The translations under genes were made by a program, and so were the position numbers. From JACVRX01 sp963819885 (lineage in GTDB: Bacteria; Actinomycetota; Actinomycetes; Jiangellales; Jiangellaceae), in NCBI GenBank assembly GCA_963819885.1, contig CAWFXV010000030.1, forward strand, positions 1 to 64,000: DNA of 64,000 nt. Direction: 5' to 3'. This document shows, one piece after another, positions 37,206 through 49,830 of this stretch. Each line of letters starts with the position of its first letter. The first letter of the stretch is position 1. The notes under the pieces are model-generated. The model was given only the letters and a program-made list of their open reading frames with translations. It did no database searches and was not told where the DNA came from.

Positions 37206-37978
37206 CCGCCAGCGACCAGGACGTCCACGACCGCAGCGCGCACGTGGCGGGGGCAGAGGGCGCGATCCTGCGCGCCGACGAAATCGTCGCTGGGTACATC
37301 CCTGAGGTCAACATCCTCAACAGCTGCGACCTGTACTGCACCGAGGGCGAGATCGTCGGGATCATCGGGCCTAACGGCGCGGGCAAGTCGACACTGCTCA
37401 AGGCGCTGTTCGGGCTGGTCCGGGTCAGCACCGGGACCGTCACGCTCAAAGGCGAAGACATCACCAACCGCAAGGCGAACGAGCTGGTCACCAAGGGCGT
37501 CGGGTTCGTCCCGCAAACCAATAACGTCTTCCCGAGCCTGACGATCGAGGAGAACCTGGAGATGGGCCTGTACCAGGCCCCTTCCCGGTTTGCCGAGCGG
37601 TTCGACTTTGTCACCACTCTGTTCCCCGCCCTCGGCGACCGCCGCAAACAGCGCACCGGGTCGCTATCCGGTGGCGAGCGGCAGATGGTCGCGATGGGCC
37701 GTGCCTTGATGGCCGATCCGTCGGTGGTGCTGCTTGACGAGCCGTCCGCCGGGCTGTCCCCGGTGCTGCAGGACGAGGTCTTCGTCCGAACCCGGGAGAT
37801 CAACAAGGCCGGTGTCTCGGTCGTCATGGTGGAGCAGAACGCCCGCCGGTGCCTGCAGATCTGCGACCGCGGATACGTCTTGGACCAGGGCCGCAACGCC
37901 TACACCGGCACCGGGCGCGACCTCATCCACGACCCGAAGGTGATCGAGCTCTACCTCGGCACCCTCGCTCGCGCGTAG
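37202..37978 (+). CDS. livF: Branched-chain amino-acid-type ABC ATPase (LivF)
   Basis: A 258-residue second ATPase of the transporter. Walker A G-P-N-G-A-G-K-S-T, Q-loop region F-V-P-Q-T-N-N-V-F-P-S-L-T, signature L-S-G-G-E-R-Q, Walker B V-V-L-L-D-E-P-S-A-G-L-S and H-loop V-E-Q-N-A are intact. Start GTG overlaps the livG stop by 4 bp. It is the last gene of livHMGF; a short direct repeat and a strong terminator follow. Confidence 0.93.
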   Translation: MTASDQDVHDRSAHVAGAEGAILRADEIVAGYIPEVNILNSCDLYCTEGEIVGIIGPNGAGKSTLLKALFGLVRVSTGTVTLKGEDITNRKANELVTKGVGFVPQTNNVFPSLTIEENLEMGLYQAPSRFAERFDFVTTLFPALGDRRKQRTGSLSGGERQMVAMGRALMADPSVVLLDEPSAGLSPVLQDEVFVRTREINKAGVSVVMVEQNARRCLQICDRGYVLDQGRNAYTGTGRDLIHDPKVIELYLGTLARA

Positions 37979-38020
37979 CGCTGACACTCGAACACAGCGC
38001 CAGCGCTGACACTCGAACAC
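37977..38020. repeat. Two 19-bp direct repeats after livF
   Basis: AGCGCTGACACTCGAACAC occurs at 37977-37995 (overlapping the livF stop) and again at 38002-38020, a 25-bp period. The second copy abuts the terminator hairpin. Possibly a local duplication. Confidence 0.85.
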
Positions 38021-38022
38021 GA

Positions 38023-38059
38023 CTGAAGCCCGGGCCTCCTGCGGAGACCCGGGCTTCAG
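38023..38059. terminator. Strong bidirectional terminator between livF and the binding-protein gene
   Basis: CTGAAGCCCGGG (38023-38034) pairs perfectly with CCCGGGCTTCAG (38048-38059), a 12-bp GC-rich stem with a 13-nt loop, between two convergent genes. There is no long T-tract, as is common in high-GC actinobacteria. It can serve both transcripts. Confidence 0.85.
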
Positions 38060-38072
38060 CGCGGAGCAGGAC

Positions 38073-39356
38073 TTACTCCTCGAGTTGACCCTCGAAGTAG
38101 TCCACGTTCGCATAGGTGTTGTCGGGGCCGTACTGGTAGATGCCGATGGTGGCCTGGGTCGGGTCGCCGACATCGCTGAACTCGATCGGGCCGGAAATGC
38201 CGTCGTAGTCGATGTCCTCGCCGTCCTCCAGCAGGCCAGCGCACTCCTCAAAGGTGGTGCACTTCGTGCCCTCCTTGGAGACCGCGACCAGATTCTGCGA
38301 GATCGACGCTCCGGAGTCGTCACCCGCTGCGATGGCTGCCAGCGCAGTCAGGACCGTGGCGTCGTACGACTCACCGGCATAGGAGAAGTCCACGAGATCA
38401 GGGTTGACCACGAGCAAGCGCTCCTGGAAGTCACCAGGGGCCTCCGAGCCAGGCAGCGTGCCCTTGTTCCCCTCGAGCAGACCCGCAGGCATGCCGGTGT
38501 CATTCGAAAGGTTGCCGTCGACGAAGTAGACCGGGACGTCCTGCGGTCCGATGCCCTGGTTGACCATCTCCGGGACGACCGTCCACGTCTCTTCGAACCC
38601 GATCAGCACGATGCAATCCGGCTGCAGCGACGCCATCTGGGTGACCTCGGTCGTGAAGCTCGCCGCATTCGGGTCGTAGATGATCGGCTCGCCGCCCGCG
38701 ATAACACCACCACCCGCTTCGACAGATTCCGTGACATTCACCGCGAGGCCTTCGCCGTACGGGTCCTGTAGGGCCAGGAGGCCGACGTTGGCGCACCCGT
38801 CGGAGATCACCAGGTCACCCATGACGCGGCCCTGGAGAACGTCGGACGGCGCGGTGCGGAAGTAGTAGCCGCCGTCGTCGTACGTGGTGAAGTCCGGCGA
38901 GGTGTTCGCTGGCGAGAACATCACCGTGTCGCTCTGCACGACCGCGTCGATGACAGTTTTCGTCACACCAGACGAGGCCGCACCGATAATCGTGTCGACT
39001 TCTTCGGAGAGCAGTCGATCAACCGACTGCGATGCGATGTCAGTCGACGTGTCGCCGGAATCGGTATGACTGACGGTGATCTGCTCTCCGAGCACGCCAC
39101 CGGCTGCGTTGATTTCCTCGACCGCGAGGTCGACGCCGGCGAACTCGGGCGGTCCGAGCGAAGCGAGGCTGCCGGTCTGCGGTAGCAGGGTTCCGAGCTT
39201 CAGCGTGCCGTCGCCGGTCGCGGCAGATTCTTCGGTCGGCGCCTCGGTAGCGCCGGTTCCTTCGCCTCCCTCGTCGTCGCCGCCGCATGCGGCGAGCGCA
39301 AGGGTGGCCACGCCGATTACGGCGACCGAGCGCCAGAGCGGGGTGGTGCGGATCAT
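38073..39356 (-). CDS. livK: ABC substrate-binding lipoprotein (LivK/Leu-Ile-Val-binding type)
   Basis: A 427-residue periplasmic-binding-protein-like lipoprotein. Lipobox L-A-A-C-G near residue 24, an acidic/Gly/Thr linker, then a type 1 binding fold starting L-K-L-G-T-L-L-P-Q-T-G-S-L with the conserved A-G-V-D-L-A-V-E-E-I-N-A-A-G-G-V and I-I-G-A-A-S-S-G-V-T motifs. Cysteines around C-T-T-F-E-E-C probably form a disulfide. Convergent with livHMGF and almost certainly its substrate receptor; the ligand (branched-chain amino acid, amide or other) cannot be read. SD AAGGAG before the ATG. Confidence 0.9.
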   Translation of the reverse strand: MIRTTPLWRSVAVIGVATLALAACGGDDEGGEGTGATEAPTEESAATGDGTLKLGTLLPQTGSLASLGPPEFAGVDLAVEEINAAGGVLGEQITVSHTDSGDTSTDIASQSVDRLLSEEVDTIIGAASSGVTKTVIDAVVQSDTVMFSPANTSPDFTTYDDGGYYFRTAPSDVLQGRVMGDLVISDGCANVGLLALQDPYGEGLAVNVTESVEAGGGVIAGGEPIIYDPNAASFTTEVTQMASLQPDCIVLIGFEETWTVVPEMVNQGIGPQDVPVYFVDGNLSNDTGMPAGLLEGNKGTLPGSEAPGDFQERLLVVNPDLVDFSYAGESYDATVLTALAAIAAGDDSGASISQNLVAVSKEGTKCTTFEECAGLLEDGEDIDYDGISGPIEFSDVGDPTQATIGIYQYGPDNTYANVDYFEGQLEE

Positions 39357-39522
39357 GTGTTCTCCTTCTTGTGAGCCGGGACACCCCGGAGCGGGGCGAA
39401 CCTACCCCTGGTCGAACAGGAAACCTAATCCGGCAACGCGGGCAGCGCACCACCGGGGTCCCGGTCAGGGCAGGTTGTGACGACACTGTGACCTCCTCGG
39501 TGCCGCCGTGTCGCAACCGTGA

Positions 39523-40689
39523 TCAGGCCGAGCCCAACTCGATCCATGCGCCGTCGCGGATCTGGAAGACCTGCGGGCGATTCCCCGCCCGGTCGCCGAA
39601 GGCATCGAAGGCGACCTCACCGGTGACACCGGCGAACGACACGTGCGTCATCTCTGCCACACATCCCGCGCGAGCGGCGGCAGCGCTGTCCTCGTCCGAC
39701 AGGCACCGGCGAAGCGTTTCGGCGATCGCCGTCCCAGCGTCATACGCCGCCGCAGTGTAGGAGCCGGGGTCATCGACGCCCCGCTCGGCCAGGCGAGCCA
39801 CGAGCTCTCCCGCGGCTGCTGCCGGACCACTGTCGCGAAGTGGATCGACCACCGCGACCGCGCCGTCGGCGGCGGTTCCGGCTGCGGTGATGAAGTCCTC
39901 CGAGCGCAGTACAGCCCCGCCGACAAGGGTCGCTTCGACGCCGGTCCCGGCAAGGGTCTTCGCCACCTGCCCCGCGAGCGCTGCGTCACCCGCGGTGTAG
40001 ATGACCTGGGCCTTTGCCGCAATGGCGGTTTCGACCGCTTGGGCTATCTGCTCCCGATCGGCGCCTGGGGGTGTCGTGGCCACGACCTCGGATCCCCGCC
40101 GCCGAATTTCGGCGGCAAACCGAACGGCTTCATCGCTCCCGGCACCGTCGATGATGGCCACCTGCTGGGCGTCGAGGCCCGACACCACGTAGTTGGCTGC
40201 CGTGGCGACGGCGTCCACACCGACCGCCGCGGTTCGGAAATAGGACGCGTACGGACGCAGCGGCGCGGCTGGATCTGCCCCGCGGGTGTGCACCGGCGCG
40301 ACGTCGGCCGGCGAGACGAACAGGATCGACGCGTCGGCCAGTAGCGGTTGGCTGGCCCGGACGGCCGGGCCCGAGAGTCCGCCGACGACGGCAATGACCT
40401 CCGGATCCTCAGTCAGCGCCGCGGCAGCGGTGTCGTCGGTGTCATCGACCGCCGCCACGTCTACCGTCCAGCCTGGGATGGCGAGCTCCTGGTCCTGTAT
40501 GGCGAGCTGCACAGCCGCCAGCACCCCCGTGGCCGAGGCGCCCGCCGGCGGAGCCATCACAACGATCTTCGCGATCCGCGGGCCGGGTTCCTCGTCACGG
40601 GCGAGTGCATCGCCGATCGGAGTACAGCCGGCGAGCACACATCCGGCCGCCGTGATCACCGTGAACCGCACAGCGACCGCGGTATGCAT
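39523..40689 (-). CDS. Second LivK-like substrate-binding lipoprotein
   Basis: A 388-residue protein with a lipobox V-L-A-G-C near residue 17 and a type 1 periplasmic-binding fold (V-A-V-V-G-G-L-S-G-P-A-V, S-P-A-D-V-A-P-V-H, Q-V-I-Y-T-A-G-D-A-A, Y-T-A-A-A-Y-D-A-G-T-A-I). It is more Ala-rich and diverged than the neighbouring binding protein and has no transporter genes of its own. It may feed livHMGF or act as a sensor. The ATG at 40689 (GGGAG 9 nt upstream) lies 2 bp after the ANTAR-regulator stop, so the two are probably co-expressed. Confidence 0.8.
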   Translation of the reverse strand: MHTAVAVRFTVITAAGCVLAGCTPIGDALARDEEPGPRIAKIVVMAPPAGASATGVLAAVQLAIQDQELAIPGWTVDVAAVDDTDDTAAAALTEDPEVIAVVGGLSGPAVRASQPLLADASILFVSPADVAPVHTRGADPAAPLRPYASYFRTAAVGVDAVATAANYVVSGLDAQQVAIIDGAGSDEAVRFAAEIRRRGSEVVATTPPGADREQIAQAVETAIAAKAQVIYTAGDAALAGQVAKTLAGTGVEATLVGGAVLRSEDFITAAGTAADGAVAVVDPLRDSGPAAAAGELVARLAERGVDDPGSYTAAAYDAGTAIAETLRRCLSDEDSAAAARAGCVAEMTHVSFAGVTGEVAFDAFGDRAGNRPQVFQIRDGAWIELGSA

Positions 40690-40691
40690 GA

Positions 40692-41321
40692 TCACTGCTC
40701 CCGATGCGGCGGTTCCTGCTTCGACTCCTGGGGAGCCGCCGACGTCTCGGCGATGACGACCTGCGCTACGTCTCGCATCGATGTCCGCTTGTCCATGGCG
40801 GCCTTCTGGATCCACCGGAAAGCATCAGGCTCGGTCAAGCCGAATCGAGTCTGCAGCAGGCCCTTCGCCCGATCGACCAGCTTGCGGGTCTCCAGCCGAT
40901 CGGTGAGATCGGCGACCTCTAGCTCGAGCTGGGTGATCTCCTCGTGCCGGGACAGCGCCATCTCGATCGCCGGCATCAGGTCGGCCTTGACGAACGGCTT
41001 GACCAGGTAGGCCATCGCGCCGGCTACCCGAGCCCGCTCGACAAGCTCCCGCTGGGAGAAGGCCGTAATGATGAGCACCGGTGCGATGCGCTGCGCAACG
41101 ATCTGCTCCGCGGCCGAGATCCCGTCCAGAATCGGCATTTTGACGTCCATCACGACCAAGTCCGGTCGCAACTCCTCGGCCAGCCGAACCGCCGTCGCGC
41201 CGTCGGCTGCCTCGCCGACGACCTCGTAGCCCTCCTCGGCCAGCATCTCGGCCAAGTCGAGCCGAATCAGTGCTTCGTCCTCGGCGACGAGAACGCGGCG
41301 AACTGCAGGGGCGGCCGGCAC
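40692..41321 (-). CDS. ANTAR-domain response regulator (PdtaR-like)
   Basis: A 209-residue RNA-binding antiterminator-type regulator. Receiver domain (about 1-120) with E14-D15, Asp59 in V-V-M-D-V-K-M-P and Lys108 in L-V-K-P-F; ANTAR domain (about 130-190) with L-E-T-R-K-L-V-D-R-A-K-G-L-L and A-F-R-W-I-Q-K-A-A-M. It resembles mycobacterial PdtaR, also near pykA, which acts with the kinase PdtaS; no kinase is adjacent here. Start is GTG with no obvious SD. Confidence 0.92.
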   Translation of the reverse strand: MPAAPAVRRVLVAEDEALIRLDLAEMLAEEGYEVVGEAADGATAVRLAEELRPDLVVMDVKMPILDGISAAEQIVAQRIAPVLIITAFSQRELVERARVAGAMAYLVKPFVKADLMPAIEMALSRHEEITQLELEVADLTDRLETRKLVDRAKGLLQTRFGLTEPDAFRWIQKAAMDKRTSMRDVAQVVIAETSAAPQESKQEPPHREQ

Positions 41322-41433
41322 AGCAGCAGCGTACTGAGCACGTTAGGCCGACCTTGAGGTGCCACGCGGGACCCGTGGTCCCCGGCAGTATCCACCCCGG
41401 CCGGTAAGCTGGTTCCGCCTCGATGTGGGACCC

Positions 41434-41507
41434 GCCCTGGTAGGCAAACTGGCAAAGCCGCCGCACTCAAAATGCGGTGTCTGTGGGTTCGACTCCCACC
41501 CAGGGCA
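41434..41507 (+). tRNA. tRNA-Leu (anticodon CAA)
   Basis: A full cloverleaf can be drawn: acceptor GCCCTGG/CCAGGGC (7 bp), D-arm GGC/GCC, anticodon stem CCGCA/TGCGG with loop CTCAAAA (anticodon CAA), a 5-base variable loop, T-arm GTGGG/CCCAC with loop TTCGACT, and discriminator A. CCA is not encoded. The short variable loop is odd, since leucine tRNAs normally have a long variable arm. It is convergent with pyk. Confidence 0.9.
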
Positions 41508-41516
41508 CAGACGAAC

Positions 41517-42953
41517 TCAGCTGAACGCAGGAAGGTTGCCGACCGCCTCGCCGATGCGATGAATCCGCACGGTGTTCGTCGAGCCCGGCGTTCCAGGCGG
41601 CGAGCCGGCGACTACCACTACCAGGTCCCCGGGATGGCAGCGGCTCATTTCCAACAGCATCCGGTCGACCTGCAGCACCATCTCGTCGGTGTGGCTGACG
41701 TGCGGAACGAGGAACGGCTCCACGCCCCACGACAGGGCGAGCTGGTTGCGAGTGGACTCCAGCGGGGTGAAACCCAACAACGGGATCGACGACCGGAGCC
41801 GCGACATGCGTCGAGCCGAGTCACCGCTCTGAGTGAAGGCGACCAGGAACTGTGCGCCGAGCATGTCGGCGACCTCGGCGGCCGCCCAGGTGGTCGCGCC
41901 GCCTTGGCTGCGGGGCCGGACGCCGAGCGGCGGAATCCGGTCTAATCCATTCAGCTCGACGGTCTCGACGATGCGCGCCATCGTCGCGACGGCTTCGACG
42001 GGAAAAGCGCCGACGCTCGTCTCCCCTGAAAGCATCACGGCGTCCGCGCCGTCGAGAATGGCGTTGGCGACGTCGGACGCTTCGGCTCTCGTCGGCCGTG
42101 GGCTCTCGATCATGCTTTCCAGCATCTGGGTGGCCACGATGACCGGCTTGGCTCGTCGCCGAGCGAGTTCGATCGCCCGCTTCTGCACGAGTGGCACGTC
42201 CCATAGCGGCAGCTCGACCCCAAGGTCGCCGCGGGCCACCATCACGCCGTCGAAGGCGTCGAGAACGGCCTCGAGGTTGTCGACGGCTTGAGGCTTCTCC
42301 AGCTTGGCGATGACCGGCAGCCGGACACCGACCTCGTCCATGATCGCGTGAACACCGCGGATGTCGTCGGGAGAACGGACGAACGACAAGGCGATGATGT
42401 CCACGCCGCTGCGCAGCGCCCAACGGAGGTCTTCGGTGTCCTTGTCCGACAGCGCCGGAACGCTCACCACCGTTCCGGGCAGGTTGATGCCTTTGTTGTC
42501 CGAGACCTGCCCACCCTGGACGACACGAGTGACGACATCCGTGCCGCGGACGTCTTCGACCTCCAACGCGAGACGGCCGTCGTCGATCAGCACCCGGTCG
42601 CCCTTGTGCACATCGCCGGGCAGCCCGGAGTAGGTCGTCGAGCAACGCGTTACGCTGCCAGCCACGGCGTCGGTCGTGATCGTGAACTGTGCTCCTCGTT
42701 CGAGTTCAACCGGTCCATCGGCGAACTTGCCCAGGCGGATCTTCGGGCCCTGCAGATCGGCCAACACGCCCAGGCTGCGGCCGAAGACCTTCGCGGCTTG
42801 GCGGACGTCGTGATACCGCTGCTCGTGTTCGGCATGACTGCCGTGGCTCATGTTCAGCCGGGCGATGTCCATGCCGGCCTCGACCAGCTTCTCGAGCCGC
42901 TCGGGGGTCGACGCAGCCGGCCCCAGCGTGCAAACAACCTTGGCTCTGCGCAC
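41517..42953 (-). CDS. pyk: Pyruvate kinase
   Basis: Transfers phosphate from PEP to ADP, the last glycolytic step. The 478 residues are typical length: N-terminal K-V-V-C-T-L-G-P-A-A-S and M-D-I-A-R-L-N-M-S-H-G, catalytic Lys in V-I-A-K-L-E-K-P-Q-A, M-V-A-R-G-D-L-G-V-E-L metal/substrate loop, V-I-V-A-T-Q-M-L-E-S-M-I, and S-G-E-T. Start GTG. Convergent with the tRNA-Leu gene and downstream of vapBC. Confidence 0.96.
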   Translation of the reverse strand: MRRAKVVCTLGPAASTPERLEKLVEAGMDIARLNMSHGSHAEHEQRYHDVRQAAKVFGRSLGVLADLQGPKIRLGKFADGPVELERGAQFTITTDAVAGSVTRCSTTYSGLPGDVHKGDRVLIDDGRLALEVEDVRGTDVVTRVVQGGQVSDNKGINLPGTVVSVPALSDKDTEDLRWALRSGVDIIALSFVRSPDDIRGVHAIMDEVGVRLPVIAKLEKPQAVDNLEAVLDAFDGVMVARGDLGVELPLWDVPLVQKRAIELARRRAKPVIVATQMLESMIESPRPTRAEASDVANAILDGADAVMLSGETSVGAFPVEAVATMARIVETVELNGLDRIPPLGVRPRSQGGATTWAAAEVADMLGAQFLVAFTQSGDSARRMSRLRSSIPLLGFTPLESTRNQLALSWGVEPFLVPHVSHTDEMVLQVDRMLLEMSRCHPGDLVVVVAGSPPGTPGSTNTVRIHRIGEAVGNLPAFS

Positions 42954-43001
42954 GGAGCCAGGCTAGTCACGCGCCAGGGTTCGCGGGGCGAACCACTCGC
43001 C

Positions 43002-43400
43002 CTATGAGACGCGCACCAGGCCGGGATAGCGGTCGAAGCCTGCGTCGAAGCTGAGAACCCGGTCGACTCGGTGAGCCTGCATCACGGCGACATGCAGCGC
43101 GTCCCGAGCAGACAACCCATACCGGCCGAGGACGATCCGCTTGGCCTCCTCGGCCTCCGGCAATGAGACCGGTAGCACTTCGTCGACGACGCCCAGAACG
43201 GCGTCGAACGCCGGCTGGATGGCGTCCAAGCGCTCGATCGCAGTGTACCGATGCAGGATCTCCTGCAGCACCTCGACATCGGTCACCAATCGCTCCTCCT
43301 GGGTGATGAACTCATCGAGGCGACGTAACGCTCGGTCTTTGTTCGGATGATCGGCGCCCACCAGATACATCGGCACGTTTGAGTCGACCAGTACGGTCAC
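43002..43400 (-). CDS. vapC: PIN-domain toxin (VapC family)
   Basis: A 132-residue PIN ribonuclease. The acidic pocket is visible: Asp6 in L-V-D-S-N, a Glu in V-E-V-L-Q-E-I-L-H (about 43-47), Asp100 in S-A-R-D-A-L-H and Asp119 in L-S-F-D-A-G-F. VapC toxins cleave specific tRNAs or rRNA. Start GTG overlaps the antitoxin stop by 4 bp (GTGA), the normal VapBC arrangement. Not essential context for pyk or gltBD, so it probably entered between them. Confidence 0.88.
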   Translation of the reverse strand: MTVLVDSNVPMYLVGADHPNKDRALRRLDEFITQEERLVTDVEVLQEILHRYTAIERLDAIQPAFDAVLGVVDEVLPVSLPEAEEAKRIVLGRYGLSARDALHVAVMQAHRVDRVLSFDAGFDRYPGLVRVS

Positions 43401-43642
43401 CGCAGGTAGCCCTGCTCGACTTCCGCAAGCATCCGGTCGATGTCCGCCGTCGGGAAATCGTGCCGTGCCGCGGCCCGCACCGCCGCCAGCTTGCGTGCGC
43501 GGTCACCGGTGGGTTGGTCGCGGCGGGCCTCGCGCAGGACGCCGCGCACCCACTCCGAGACGGTCTTGCCCTCCCGGGAGGCGGCTCCCCGAAGCGCGGC
43601 GAACTCCGTGTCGTCGAGCACGACCTGCAGTCGCTTACTCAT
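43397..43642 (-). CDS. vapB: Ribbon-helix-helix antitoxin (VapB-like)
   Basis: An 81-residue protein: N-terminal ribbon-helix-helix (K-R-L-Q-V-V-L-D-D-T-E-F-A-A-L and V-S-E-W-V-R-G-V-L-R, about 1-40) for DNA binding, then a charged tail (about 45-81) that should wrap the toxin. Because the frameshifted gltD reads into the same frame, an automatic call can merge it with GltD; the ATG at 43642 is the sensible start. It is preceded by a TATACT -10 exactly 6 nt upstream and no SD, indicating a leaderless mRNA. Confidence 0.85.
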   Translation of the reverse strand: MSKRLQVVLDDTEFAALRGAASREGKTVSEWVRGVLREARRDQPTGDRARKLAAVRAAARHDFPTADIDRMLAEVEQGYLR

Positions 43643-43648
43643 CTCACG

Positions 43649-43654
43649 AGTATA
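43649..43654 (-). promoter_or_regulatory. -10 element (TATACT) for leaderless vapBC mRNA
   Basis: TATACT ends 6 nt before the vapB ATG, so transcription should begin at or next to the A of the start codon. This TANNNT-N6-ATG arrangement is typical of actinobacterial leaderless transcripts. No good -35 hexamer is visible. Confidence 0.6.
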
Positions 43655-43681
43655 ACGCACTACCTCACTCTCTTCGTCCTC

Positions 43682-43739
43682 GCTGAGCAAATCCGCACCT
43701 AGAGGACCAATGAGGCCCCGAAACGCGGATTTGTTCAGC
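43682..43739. terminator. 15-bp inverted repeat between gltD and vapB
   Basis: GCTGAGCAAATCCGC (43682-43696) and GCGGATTTGTTCAGC (43725-43739) are complementary at 14 of 15 positions, with a 28-nt loop. It lies just after the gltD stop, so it can terminate gltBD. The large loop and A/T-containing arms are less typical of an intrinsic terminator and could also be a remnant end repeat. Confidence 0.6.
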
Positions 43740-43764
43740 CAGGATGGAGAATTGGCTGCCCGGA

Positions 43765-45227
43765 TCAGACTGCGAGCGGGCGTGCTGTCGCGGGAATCGG
43801 CGAGGGCAACCGCTGGGTTCCCGTCAACCAGGTGTCGACGGCGGCGGCGCACGCCCGTCCCTCCGCGATCGCCCACACGATCAGGGACTGACCCCGCCCG
43901 GCATCGCCGGCAGCGAAGACACCGGGCACGGAGGTCGCGTAGGACCGCGTTGCGGGCGATGTTGCCGCGGGTATCGAGCTCGACATCGAGCTGCTCGATC
44001 AGCGCCGAGCGCTCCGGCCCGACGAACCCCATGGCGAGCAGGACCAGTTGGACCGGCAGCTCCCGCTCGGTTCCCTCCACCGGCTCGAATCCGGCGGATC
44101 CGAGGCGCACCTCCACCAATTGCAACGCACGCAGGCGACCGTCCTCGTCCCCCAGGAAGCGCTGGGTCGACACCGAGTAGACCCGCTCACCGCCCTCGTC
44201 GTGCGCAGCCGACGACCGCAGCATCAGCGGCCAGGTCGGCCATGGCGTCGAGACGTCCCGGACGTCCGGGGGCTGCGGCATGATCTCCAGCTGCGTCACC
44301 GAGGCCGCGCCCTGCCGATGCACGGTGCCGAGGCAGTCGGCGCCGGTGTCGCCGCCACCGATGATCACGACGTCCTTGCCGGTTGCCGTGATCTGTCCGG
44401 GCACCGATTCGCCCGACGCCACCCGGTTCGCCTGCGGCAGGAACTCCATCGCCTGGTGGATGCCGTCGAGCTCCCGCCCCGGGATCGGCAGGTCCCGCCA
44501 GGCCGTGGCACCGACCGCCAGCACGACGGCGTCGTAGCGCTGCTGGAGCTGCTCGCCGGTGACGGCGACGCCCACGTCGACACCAGTGCGGAAAATGGTG
44601 CCCTCCGCCCGCATCTGGTCGAGACGGCGGTCGAGGTGGCGCTTCTCCATCTTGAACTCGGGAATGCCGTACCGCAGCAGGCCGCCGACCCGATCGGCGC
44701 GTTCGAGCACGGCGACCGTGTGGCCGGCGCGGGTGAGTTGCTGTGCGGCCGCGAGGCCCGCGGGCCCTGAACCCACCACCGCGACCGTGCGGTCGGAGAG
44801 CCGGTCCGGGGGCTGTGGCGTCACCCAACCCTCGTCGACGGCCCGGTCGATGATGGCCACCTCGACGTTCTTGATCGTGACCGGGTCGGAATTGATGCCC
44901 AGGACGCAGGCGGCCTCGCACGGCGCCGGGCAGAGCCGGCCGGTGAACTCCGGGAAGTTGTTGGTGGCGTGCAGCCGTTCGATGGCGGCATACCAATCGT
45001 CGCGCCAGACCAGGTCGTTCCATTCCGGGATCAGGTTGCCCAGCGGGCAGCCTTCATGGCAGAACGGGATGCCACAGTCCATGCAGCGGCCGGCTTGCTG
45101 GCCGATGACGGGCAGCAGGGCCCGACCGATGCCACCGCCGGCGTAGACCTCCTGCCAGTCCTGCAGCCGCTCCTCGACCGGTCGGGTCGGGGCGCCCTGG
45201 CGTGGCGTCGTGAGGAAACCGCGCGGG

Positions 45228-45235
<8 letters not shown>
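43765..45235 (-). pseudogene. gltD: Glutamate synthase small subunit, single-base frameshift near the C-terminus
   Basis: NADPH-side subunit of glutamate synthase, feeding electrons to GltB. The N-terminus has Fe-S cysteines C-M-D-C-G-I-P-F-C-H-E-G-C-P and C-P-A-P-C-E-A-A-C, then FAD (V-G-S-G-P-A-G-L-A-A) and NADPH (G-G-G-D-T-G-A-D-C) Rossmann motifs. Near 43942-43945 (GTCC on the coding strand) one extra base throws the frame into vapB. Dropping it restores N-A-V-Y-A-T-S-V-P-G-V-F-A-A-G-D-A-G-R-G-Q-S and a normal end at 43765 (about 489 residues). As the rest is intact and gltB is complete, a consensus error is at least as likely as true loss. The start overlaps gltB by 8 bp. Confidence 0.9.
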
Positions 45236-49748
<4,513 letters not shown>

Positions 49749-49830
49749 CGGCGCTCCCGTCGTCGCGGTTGGCGGCGGGTGCGAGGGACTGCACTGGCCC
49801 TGCGCGATTTCGCGTTGAGGACCAGGCCCG

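Noticed and set aside
43002..43642. vapBC as part of a mobile element
   Set aside because: No transposase, integrase or flanking direct repeats seen; only one inverted repeat on one side.
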